Source: Flavobacteriaceae bacterium (GTDB lineage Bacteria; Bacteroidota; Bacteroidia; Flavobacteriales; Flavobacteriaceae). From it: 64,000 nucleotides of DNA. Shown piece after piece: positions 24,356 through 31,510 of this stretch. Below the pieces are notes generated by a model. It ran no database searches. It worked only from the letters and a program-made list of their open reading frames with translations, and was not told the origin of the DNA. The DNA lies in NCBI GenBank assembly GCA_029248405.1, contig JAQWJJ010000007.1:62001-126000 (forward strand). Direction: 5' to 3'. Position 1 is the first letter of the stretch. Every line of letters starts with the position of its first letter. The position numbers were made by a program, and so were the translations under genes.

Positions 24356-26278
24356 CTAGAATGACCAAATGAGGTCAAGTTTCATATTCCGCCCCTGAGC
24401 AGTGTACCCGTATAGAGGAGAGGCATCGGCATCCAGCACATTGCTTAAGGTCACCGTTGCGGTCATGCAGGACGTCAAGGTCACTTGATATATCAAATCA
24501 ATCCATTGGTATTCCGGGAGGTCTAACTCCTGGGCACTAAAAGTGGTGCTGTCGTAATAACGATCAAGTCGTTGCCCCGTGTACAACCATTGTAATCTCC
24601 ACTGTTCTTGAGCATTGGCCTTTAAATCAAGGCCAGCAGTCACCTTGTATCGTGGGATGCGCAAAAGATCCTTTTGCACGATGTGCGTGTAATTGCCCGT
24701 CCAGCGTATTGATTTATTGATTGGCCATAAAAATTGAGACTCAAAACCCGACACATAACGCACGCCTATGGTGTTGTCATAAGCATATTGATAGGTTTCT
24801 GGGTTGATCAAGAGAAAATCTACCCGTTGTTTTTCTCGTCGCTCGAAGTAAACAAAAGACCACCTAAAACCGTGATTATTTGTGACTTCTGACCCAAACT
24901 CTTGGGTAGCATTAGATTCTGGAACTAATGCGTCATTACCATAGACGGGGTCAAATAATTGATACAGTGAAGGCGTAATGAACGCTGTGCTGTACCCATA
25001 AAATAGTTTGAGTTGCGTTTCCTTGTTGATGTCCACGTTATAGGACGGATTAATTTGATAGACCCATTGCGCTCCATACCGCTGGTGCCAATGGTAGCGC
25101 GCTCCTGACTGAAGACTCCAACCTTTTTCACTCCGCCAGTGCACATTGACATAAGGGTCAAAGAAATAAAAATTAGCCTCATCCTCAGAAAGATAAGTAT
25201 TGTCCTGAGCTCCTGGCAGGAGTTCACCCACCGACATCCGCGCAAATCCGCCTTGTGTGCCAAGCACTCCAGAAATACTTTTAGACAAACGATGTGTTGC
25301 ATATTGATCGAAATTATAACCAGTACCTTGGTATCGGGTCACATCATCAGTATGGATTGTTCGCGTAGTTTTATTCCATTGGTCATTAAATGCATAGGAT
25401 CCATTTTTAAAGTCCCATTTGAATCTACCACCAGTACGGAGTTGTTCTGTTTTGCCATAATATGGTTTTTCCGTGTAATCAAAACCATCGAATTCGTAAT
25501 CAAAGACATCATAAGAGATGAATTGGCCCATAGAAATATTTCGGTGTGGCTGGTAACTAAGGTCCGTCTTTATGGCTCTTTGTGACACACCATCTTGCTG
25601 CGAAAAAACATTTTGATTAAATGGCGTTACGGCGGACAAACCCCTATACTGAGCATCAGAGCCCTCTATCCTGATGCGCCAATGGCCTAAATTGCGGGAT
25701 AAAGACAATTGCCTATTCAAAGCAAGGCCACTGAGTGGGCGATCCTTTGGTGCTCGATTAGTTCCTATTTGGTGGGTGAAATTTGCCGCCCATCCATTTT
25801 TGCTTGATTTTTTAGTTGTTATGGAGATGACGGCGGTCGCTGCACCACTGCCATATAAAACACTCGCAGCCCCTTTTATCACCTCAATAGAGGCCACTTG
25901 ATCCATGGGCAATAAACGCAAATCAAAATCTGAAGCAATCTGTGATGGATCACTGATGACTGCGCCATCTATCATGACCAAAACTTGCCGATTGTTACCG
26001 CCACGTGCATACATGCCAAGGTTTTGTCCCGGGTGCCCTGTACTGCCGTTAAATTCAAAACCAGAAATTCGATTGAGCACAGAGGCCAAAGAAAAACCAC
26101 TCAACAAACGCAATTCTTCTTGAGTGATCTGCACCGATACGCGGCCACTTTCACGTCGGTCCAATTTTAATTTGGCGGCAAGAAAAACAGAATCCAGTTG
26201 TTGGGTTTGCAACAAAGAATTTTGGGCCAAACTCGTTAAAGAAAAAATTAAAAGCAGCAATAACGCAGTATATTTCAT
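24356..26278 (-). CDS. TonB-dependent outer-membrane receptor, probably for cobalamin
   Basis: A 640-residue BtuB-like receptor. Signal peptide MKYTALLLLLIFSLTSLAQ, then a plug domain (residues ~45-155: SLASVLNRISGFEF, GQNLGMYARGGNNRQVLVMIDGAVISDP, VASIEVIKGAASVLYGSGAATAVISI) and a beta-barrel ending with LDLIWSF, where the terminal Phe is the usual BAM signal. The assignment to vitamin B12 rests on the cobalamin riboswitch in its leader and on the divergent BtuFCD-type importer. No N-terminal carboxypeptidase-like extension of the SusC kind. Energy comes from TonB-ExbBD, encoded elsewhere. Confidence 0.9.
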   Translation of the reverse strand: MKYTALLLLLIFSLTSLAQNSLLQTQQLDSVFLAAKLKLDRRESGRVSVQITQEELRLLSGFSLASVLNRISGFEFNGSTGHPGQNLGMYARGGNNRQVLVMIDGAVISDPSQIASDFDLRLLPMDQVASIEVIKGAASVLYGSGAATAVISITTKKSSKNGWAANFTHQIGTNRAPKDRPLSGLALNRQLSLSRNLGHWRIRIEGSDAQYRGLSAVTPFNQNVFSQQDGVSQRAIKTDLSYQPHRNISMGQFISYDVFDYEFDGFDYTEKPYYGKTEQLRTGGRFKWDFKNGSYAFNDQWNKTTRTIHTDDVTRYQGTGYNFDQYATHRLSKSISGVLGTQGGFARMSVGELLPGAQDNTYLSEDEANFYFFDPYVNVHWRSEKGWSLQSGARYHWHQRYGAQWVYQINPSYNVDINKETQLKLFYGYSTAFITPSLYQLFDPVYGNDALVPESNATQEFGSEVTNNHGFRWSFVYFERREKQRVDFLLINPETYQYAYDNTIGVRYVSGFESQFLWPINKSIRWTGNYTHIVQKDLLRIPRYKVTAGLDLKANAQEQWRLQWLYTGQRLDRYYDSTTFSAQELDLPEYQWIDLIYQVTLTSCMTATVTLSNVLDADASPLYGYTAQGRNMKLDLIWSF

Positions 26279-26369
26279 TAGAAAAATAATATACGGGTGT
26301 CTGGAGCTACTGAGCTATTGCAAAGCATAGCGTTGTAAGGCCAAACCTTTATCCCGAAAGTTAGACAAT

Positions 26370-26545
26370 AATTGTTATGGCAGGTCTCCTGGCTCACCAC
26401 TTACCACTCTCCTTCCCACGATAAACGCAGTGGATTTAGTCGAGTAGGCTCCTATTCGAGCGGGCTTACAGTTGCGGGAACAGCTCCGGATTTCAACCGG
26501 ATTCCCTTTTCATTTTTCCGCGAAACGGAAAAAACCAATAACCGT
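26370..26545 (-). promoter_or_regulatory. Cobalamin riboswitch
   Basis: This occupies most of the 321-base gap between the receptor and btuF genes. On the minus strand it has the conserved adenosylcobalamin aptamer: AATCCGGTTGAAATCCGGAG, GCTGTTCCCGCAACTGTAAG, variable arms, and the B12-box end GAGCCAGGAGACCTGCC. It lies in the leader of the TonB receptor, with about 90 bases between aptamer and ATG as expression platform. Known riboswitches of this class reduce expression when adenosylcobalamin is bound. The ends given are approximate. Confidence 0.95.
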
Positions 26546-26546
26546 T

Positions 26547-26554
26547 CAAAAATA
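26547..26554 (-). promoter_or_regulatory. -7 promoter box for the riboswitch transcript
   Basis: TATTTTTG on the minus strand just before the aptamer; transcription would start near 26542, immediately ahead of the riboswitch. No -33 TTG at the expected place. Confidence 0.5.
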
Positions 26555-26599
26555 CACCATTATTAGTCCTCGAGCCCATTATTTATTTTATTTTTGATT

Positions 26600-27736
26600 A
26601 TGAAATATTTTGGCCTTATTGCAGTGATTTTGACATGCCTCTTGGGCTGTTTGTCATCCAGTAAGAGAGTGGTCACCCCAACACAAACCGTTGCCTCTTC
26701 AATGGCATATGCCAAAGGTTTTGACTTGATCATCCATGATGACTTCACTGAGATTTTGATCAACGAGCCTTGGCCAGGAAGCACCTCTCAACTCCATTAT
26801 GCCTTGGTCGGCAAGAATCAATCTACAGACCTCGAAGGTAACTTTGATCAAGTCATAGAAGTGCCGATAAACCATATTGTAGTGACCTCAACCACACACA
26901 TTCCGGCCCTAGAACTTTTGGACGTCACTCATACGCTTCAAGGCTTTCCAAATCTTGACTATATTTCGTCCCCTAAAACAAGAGAGCGGGTTGATCAAAA
27001 CCTTGTACTGGAGTTAGGGCAGAACGAAGCATTAAATATTGAACTGCTCCTTCAAGCCAAGCCTGATGCCATCGTGACCTTCGCTGTAAGTGGCGCTCAA
27101 AACCAACTCACACTACTTCAGGAAAATGGTGTGCCCATACTCTACAACGCCGACTGGACCGAAACTCACCCTTTGGGCAAGGCGGAGTGGATCAAGTTCT
27201 TTGGAGCCTTGTTTGACCAATCTGCACGTGCGGATAGTATTTTTCAATCCATCACGACGAACTATCTGCAGGCCAAGGAGGCGGCAGCGCGTCAAGAGCA
27301 GAGACCGTCTGTTCTGAGTGGTGCGCTTTATAAGGATGTCTGGTACCTCCCTGCAGGCGAAAGTTGGGCTGCTCAATTTATTGACGATGCGAATGGATCC
27401 TACATTTATCAAAACAGCAAAGGGACCGGGAGTTTACAGCTCAGTATTGAAGAAGTTTTGGCTGCAGCGCAACAAACCGATATTTGGATTGGCCCCGGGC
27501 AATTCACCAGCTACCAACAACTGGAAGAGGCCAACCAAGTCTACACGCTTTTCGCTCCCTTCCAAAAAGAAGAAGTTTATACTTTTGGCTTGAGTGTGGG
27601 GCCAACAGGAGGGTTACTTTATTTTGAATTAGCAGCTATGCGGCCAGATTTGGTGTTGCGCGACCTTATTTCGATATTTCATCCCGCGTTATTGCCGGAG
27701 CATCAACAAGTTTATTTTAAACCGATTAACCCCTGA
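26600..27736 (+). CDS. Cobalamin/iron-type ABC substrate-binding lipoprotein (BtuF-like)
   Basis: A 378-residue lipoprotein (MKYFGLIAVILTCLLGC) of the type III periplasmic-binding fold used for B12 and siderophores. Seen: NHIVVTSTTHIPALELLDVTHTLQGFPNLDYI, LELGQNEALNIELLLQAKPDAIVTF, and SWAAQFIDDANGSYIYQN. It captures substrate delivered by the receptor and passes it to the permease. The stop overlaps the btuC-like ATG (TGATG). No riboswitch is seen on this strand; only about 50 bases separate the riboswitch promoter from this ATG. Confidence 0.87.
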   Translation: MKYFGLIAVILTCLLGCLSSSKRVVTPTQTVASSMAYAKGFDLIIHDDFTEILINEPWPGSTSQLHYALVGKNQSTDLEGNFDQVIEVPINHIVVTSTTHIPALELLDVTHTLQGFPNLDYISSPKTRERVDQNLVLELGQNEALNIELLLQAKPDAIVTFAVSGAQNQLTLLQENGVPILYNADWTETHPLGKAEWIKFFGALFDQSARADSIFQSITTNYLQAKEAAARQEQRPSVLSGALYKDVWYLPAGESWAAQFIDDANGSYIYQNSKGTGSLQLSIEEVLAAAQQTDIWIGPGQFTSYQQLEEANQVYTLFAPFQKEEVYTFGLSVGPTGGLLYFELAAMRPDLVLRDLISIFHPALLPEHQQVYFKPINP

Positions 27737-28764
27737 TGCTTCAAGGCCTGAAATACAAATTCATTTTGCTGCCGTTTTTGGTGCTCCCTTTGGTCATGGT
27801 CCTGAGTTTAAGTTTAGGGTCGGTATATATACCATTTGGATCGGTCATCAAAATTCTATTGGGCCTTGGAACTGATGATCTGACCTGGTCCTACATTATT
27901 CATGACTATCGATTGCCAAAAACCATCACGAGTATCTTAGCCGGAGGCGGTTTAGCCATATCAGGCCTTTTGATGCAAACACTTTTTCGCAACCCATTGG
28001 CAGGCCCTTATGTTTTGGGCATCAGTAGCGGTGCCAGTCTCGGTGTGGCTATAGTTGTTCTTGGCTCTTCAGCCATTGGAGGCGTTTTTGGACAGGCCTT
28101 ATCAACGCCATGGGGATTGGTCATCGCCTCAGGCCTTGGAAGTTTTTCCGTGCTGCTGGCGGTGGTTAGTGCCTCACTAAAAATAAAAGACACCATGACT
28201 TTACTGATTATAGGCCTTATGTTTGGCAGCTTAAGCGGTGCCTTAGTAGGGGTTTTGAGTTATTTCAGTAGTGCCGAAAAACTACAGCAATTTGTCTTTT
28301 GGTCCTTTGGCAGTCTTGGGAGCTTGTCCTGGTCATCTGTTGCGCTCCTGAGTATTTGTTCAGTTTTGGGCCTCATTATTGCCGTGGGATCGATCAAATC
28401 AATGAATGCCCTCTTGTTAGGTCCCAATTATGCAGAAAGCATGGGAGTATCTCTAAAAAAAACAACCTTCAAACTCGTGTTGGCTACAAGCATATTGGCA
28501 GGAAGTATTACCGCATTTACGGGCCCCATTGCCTTTGTTGGATTAGCAGTACCGCATATCGTCCGGCAATTTACCCGTACTGCTGATCATAGAATAATGC
28601 TTCCGACTGTTTTTTTGTGGGGCAGCATCATCCTATTGTGCTGCGATGCAATTGCACAAGTCCCTTTTCACTCAACAACATTACCCATTAACGCCATCAC
28701 TTCTCTTGTGGGTGCTCCTGTGGTCATTTGGCTATTGTGGCGTAAAAAAAATATAATGTTCTGA
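27736..28764 (+). CDS. FecCD-family ABC permease (BtuC-like)
   Basis: A 342-residue inner-membrane protein with about ten membrane helices, length typical of BtuC/FhuB/FecD permeases. Seen: DYRLPKTITSILAGGGLAISGLLMQTLFRNPLAGPYVLGISSGASLG (the family's hallmark region), LLLGPNYAESMGVSLKKT and TAFTGPIAFVGLAVPHIVRQFT, the cytoplasmic loop that contacts the ATPase. It forms the channel as a homodimer. One base overlap with the binding-protein gene and one base before the ATPase gene, so a single operon. Confidence 0.92.
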   Translation: MLQGLKYKFILLPFLVLPLVMVLSLSLGSVYIPFGSVIKILLGLGTDDLTWSYIIHDYRLPKTITSILAGGGLAISGLLMQTLFRNPLAGPYVLGISSGASLGVAIVVLGSSAIGGVFGQALSTPWGLVIASGLGSFSVLLAVVSASLKIKDTMTLLIIGLMFGSLSGALVGVLSYFSSAEKLQQFVFWSFGSLGSLSWSSVALLSICSVLGLIIAVGSIKSMNALLLGPNYAESMGVSLKKTTFKLVLATSILAGSITAFTGPIAFVGLAVPHIVRQFTRTADHRIMLPTVFLWGSIILLCCDAIAQVPFHSTTLPINAITSLVGAPVVIWLLWRKKNIMF

Positions 28765-28765
28765 T

Positions 28766-29536
28766 ATGGTGGATGTGCAAAATTTAAAAATTGGCTATCG
28801 TGGAAAATCTGGCCCTATATTTTTGTCAGAAATTCATGATTTCAATCTACAACCTGGATCGTTGACCGCTCTTGTTGGGCCCAATGGTATTGGCAAATCG
28901 ACACTCTTACAAACTTTGAGCGGAAGCATCGACCCTTTGGCGGGCACCCTTACAATGCGAGGGCTTGTTTTATCTCAGATGACACCGCATCAGCGGTCCA
29001 GACAACTGAGTTTAGTCCTGACCAAAAGTCAGCATTCTCAGCAATTGATGGTTGAAGAATTCGTTAGCCTAGGCCGCCTACCCTATGCCAACTGGGTTGG
29101 TGCGCTCCAGCAAGAAGACAAATCCATGATCCTTAAAGCGCTTGAGGCAACGGATCTCATCTCATTGCGCTACAAAAAATGCGGTGATATAAGTGATGGC
29201 GAAATGCAACGGGTCGCTATAGCGCGAGCCCTGGCGCAAGACACACCAATTATTTTGCTCGACGAGCCCACGACACATCTTGATTTGCACCACAAGGCTC
29301 TTGTTTTGAAATTACTCAAAGATTTAGCGACAAAACACCAGAAAGTCGTGCTTTACGCCACGCATGATATAGAACTGGCCCTCGACATTGTGGACAAAAT
29401 ATTGTTAATGACCACAAAGTCAGGACAATTGTTGACACCAAATCAATTGATTGAAGAAAAACATCTCGATCACCTATTTCCAAAAGAACATGTTTATTTC
29501 GATCCAAAGACCAAACGATTTTCAATGAAGGATTGA
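28766..29536 (+). CDS. ABC transporter ATP-binding protein (BtuD-like)
   Basis: A 256-residue ATPase driving the importer. Walker A VGPNGIGKSTLLQ, signature ISDGEMQRVAIARAL (Asp in place of the first Gly of LSGGQ, common in B12/siderophore ATPases), Walker B IILLDEPTTHLDL and switch His in LYATHDIELALD. It begins 1 base after the permease stop. With the btuF- and btuC-like genes and the divergent receptor this makes a full outer-to-inner membrane uptake route. rmuC follows after 27 bases. Confidence 0.92.
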   Translation: MVDVQNLKIGYRGKSGPIFLSEIHDFNLQPGSLTALVGPNGIGKSTLLQTLSGSIDPLAGTLTMRGLVLSQMTPHQRSRQLSLVLTKSQHSQQLMVEEFVSLGRLPYANWVGALQQEDKSMILKALEATDLISLRYKKCGDISDGEMQRVAIARALAQDTPIILLDEPTTHLDLHHKALVLKLLKDLATKHQKVVLYATHDIELALDIVDKILLMTTKSGQLLTPNQLIEEKHLDHLFPKEHVYFDPKTKRFSMKD

Positions 29537-29563
29537 TTATCTTTAACACACCAACTCAATACT

Positions 29564-30871
29564 ATGTCTGAAACCAACTTGGCCATTACTTTAGCCCTGG
29601 GAATTGCAGGATTTTTCTTAGGACGTTATTTGTCGCAACTCAAACAAAAAGGCGAGTATTCTTTATTAAAGGCCCAACTCGATCAAGAACAAAATACAGG
29701 TCGCCGTCATCATGAAGATTTATTGACCCTGCAAAGAGAGAAAGAACAAGTGCAGGAACAACTGATCAGAACGCAGGCCAACAACGATCATCTTACTGCA
29801 AAATTAAGTGATCAAAAAAAGGAATTAGAACACATTCAAGAGCGTTTTACCAGCGAATTTGAAAACCTGGCTCAGAAAATTTTAGACGCCAAAAGCGAAA
29901 AATTCACCAAACAGAATAAGGAAAGCCTGAATCATGTGCTCAAACCCTTGCAGGAGAAAATTGAGCAATTTGAAAAAAGAGTGGAATCGACCCACAAAGA
30001 CAACATTGATTACCACGCTTCGCTGAGACAGCAGATCATTGGTCTGACTCAGCTCAATGAACAAATGAGTCGCGAGGCCACGAATTTAACTAAAGCATTA
30101 AAAGGGGACAGTAAACTGCAAGGGAATTGGGGAGAGCTAGTGCTGGAAAGAGTGCTCGAAAAAAGTGGATTAGAAAAAGACCGTGAATACTACGTCCAGC
30201 AGAGCTTTACCACTGACACAGGTCAGCGTGTTTTGCCCGACGTGGTATTGCACTTGCCCGAAGGCAAAAAAATGATCATTGACTCAAAGGTCTCTTTGAC
30301 GGCTTATGAACGCTTTGTCAACGCTGAAGACCAAAATGAACAAGGTCAGCAACTTAAAGAGCATGTTGGATCGTTGAAAAAACACGTTGAGCAACTCGGC
30401 GCCAAAAATTATCATGATTTATATGACATCGAAAGCCCTGATTTTGTCCTTTTGTTTGTGCCTATAGAGCCCGCGTTTGCTGTCGCTCTGAATCATGACA
30501 ACTCATTATATAATTGGGCCTTTGAAAAAAATATAGTCATAGTGACCCCTACAACTCTTTTGGCGACCCTAAGAACAATTGACAGTATGTGGACCAATGA
30601 AAAGCAGCAACAAAATGCTATTGAAATCGCAACTCACGCTGGGCGTTTGTATGATGCCTTTGTGCGTCTTAGTGATGATTTACTTAAGGTCGGTGAACAA
30701 ATGGACCGCGCCAAGGGCACCTATGCCGATGCCATGAACAAATTATCTGAAGGCAAAGGCAATTTGGTCGGCCGCGTGGAACGGTTAAAGAAATTAGGCG
30801 CCAAAGCCAGCAAACAGCAAAACGAAAAGTTACTCAAGCGGGCCACAGATCACGATTTACTCGATCAATGA
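29564..30871 (+). CDS. rmuC: DNA recombination protein RmuC
   Basis: A 435-residue protein. Residues ~5-25 form a membrane anchor (AITLALGIAGFFLGRYL), ~30-165 a long coiled coil (LQREKEQVQEQLIRTQ, KELEHIQERFTSEFENLAQKI), and ~180-370 the RmuC core with a nuclease-like fold (LQGNWGELVLERVLEKSGLEKDREYYVQ, RVLPDVVLHLPEGKKMIIDSKVSL, FVLLFVPIEPAFAVAL, IVIVTPTTLLATLRTI). RmuC limits recombination at short inverted repeats. Position behind the B12 importer gives no functional hint. Confidence 0.94.
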   Translation: MSETNLAITLALGIAGFFLGRYLSQLKQKGEYSLLKAQLDQEQNTGRRHHEDLLTLQREKEQVQEQLIRTQANNDHLTAKLSDQKKELEHIQERFTSEFENLAQKILDAKSEKFTKQNKESLNHVLKPLQEKIEQFEKRVESTHKDNIDYHASLRQQIIGLTQLNEQMSREATNLTKALKGDSKLQGNWGELVLERVLEKSGLEKDREYYVQQSFTTDTGQRVLPDVVLHLPEGKKMIIDSKVSLTAYERFVNAEDQNEQGQQLKEHVGSLKKHVEQLGAKNYHDLYDIESPDFVLLFVPIEPAFAVALNHDNSLYNWAFEKNIVIVTPTTLLATLRTIDSMWTNEKQQQNAIEIATHAGRLYDAFVRLSDDLLKVGEQMDRAKGTYADAMNKLSEGKGNLVGRVERLKKLGAKASKQQNEKLLKRATDHDLLDQ

Positions 30872-30911
30872 TCTATGGCGTCTGAGCCATTTTGAATGGC
30901 GGTAGTCTGTA

Positions 30912-31499
30912 TTATCGCTTCGCGACCTTTACGGCAATAGATTGGTCGTTATGGTGCAAAACAACAATGTAAATGCCGGAAGCATAACCATTCATCTGAA
31001 TTGAACCAGAGGTGCCTGAAAGCAAACCAGATTGTTGTTGCACACCAAGAATGTTGTAGACCTCAAAAGATGTGAGGGACAATAATGATTGGACCATCAA
31101 TTGCTCAGAGGTCTGATTCATTAAGGTCGTGACATTCTTTTGAAATTTGTCACCAATTGATAGCCCCTCCTCTACTGTAATCACGCCAAACATACTTGAA
31201 GCATGAGGTGTACAGACATAACCATTGACACCAACTTCTGTAAAAGTATAAGAAAACGTAGTGCCAAGTCCGCCTAACAAACCACTGTCGAATGATTCCT
31301 GCGCATCACTGTTACTGGTCACTGTGTGGTTCAGTGTATCTGTCCAAGTCCACTCTACTGTGTCCCCTGGCTCTATAGTCAAAGATGCTGCTGCACCATT
31401 GATTCCGATCGCCCAATCAAGGCCATAAGTTTGCTGCGCCATCAATGGTGATCCAAAGCAAAAAATAACGAGACAAAATAAATTCATTGAGTTTTTCAT
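30912..31499 (-). CDS. Cupredoxin-domain protein with T9SS sorting domain
   Basis: A 195-residue secreted protein. Signal peptide to about residue 21, then a plastocyanin-like domain (SLTIEPGDTVEWTWTDTLNHTV, SGLLGGLGTTFSYTFTEVG, YVCTPHASSMFGVITV). Candidate type 1 copper ligands are His58, Cys96, His99 and Met103 (C-x2-H-x3-M), all present. Residues ~130-195 look like a T9SS sorting domain (SFEVYNILGVQQQSG, GYASGIYIVVLHHNDQSIAVKVAKR). It starts 11 bases after carB on the same strand, so it may share carB's transcript. An electron-transfer or copper-binding role outside the cell is inference. Confidence 0.8.
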   Translation of the reverse strand: MKNSMNLFCLVIFCFGSPLMAQQTYGLDWAIGINGAAASLTIEPGDTVEWTWTDTLNHTVTSNSDAQESFDSGLLGGLGTTFSYTFTEVGVNGYVCTPHASSMFGVITVEEGLSIGDKFQKNVTTLMNQTSEQLMVQSLLSLTSFEVYNILGVQQQSGLLSGTSGSIQMNGYASGIYIVVLHHNDQSIAVKVAKR

Positions 31500-31510
31500 T
31501 TGTGTTTTTT

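Noticed and set aside
25139-25585. A 148-codon open frame on the plus strand opposite the TonB receptor
   Set aside because: Receptor barrel coding covers it fully; the translation has no domain and no promoter box precedes it.
26589-26596. TATTTTTG on the plus strand just before the btuF-like ATG as its promoter
   Set aside because: With the spacing seen at ffs, transcription would start inside the ATG codon, so it could not express the full signal peptide; it is probably chance in AT-rich DNA.
30886-30900. Hairpin GCCATT-TTG-AATGGC between rmuC and the cupredoxin gene as a terminator
   Set aside because: The stem is only six pairs and no T tract follows on either strand.
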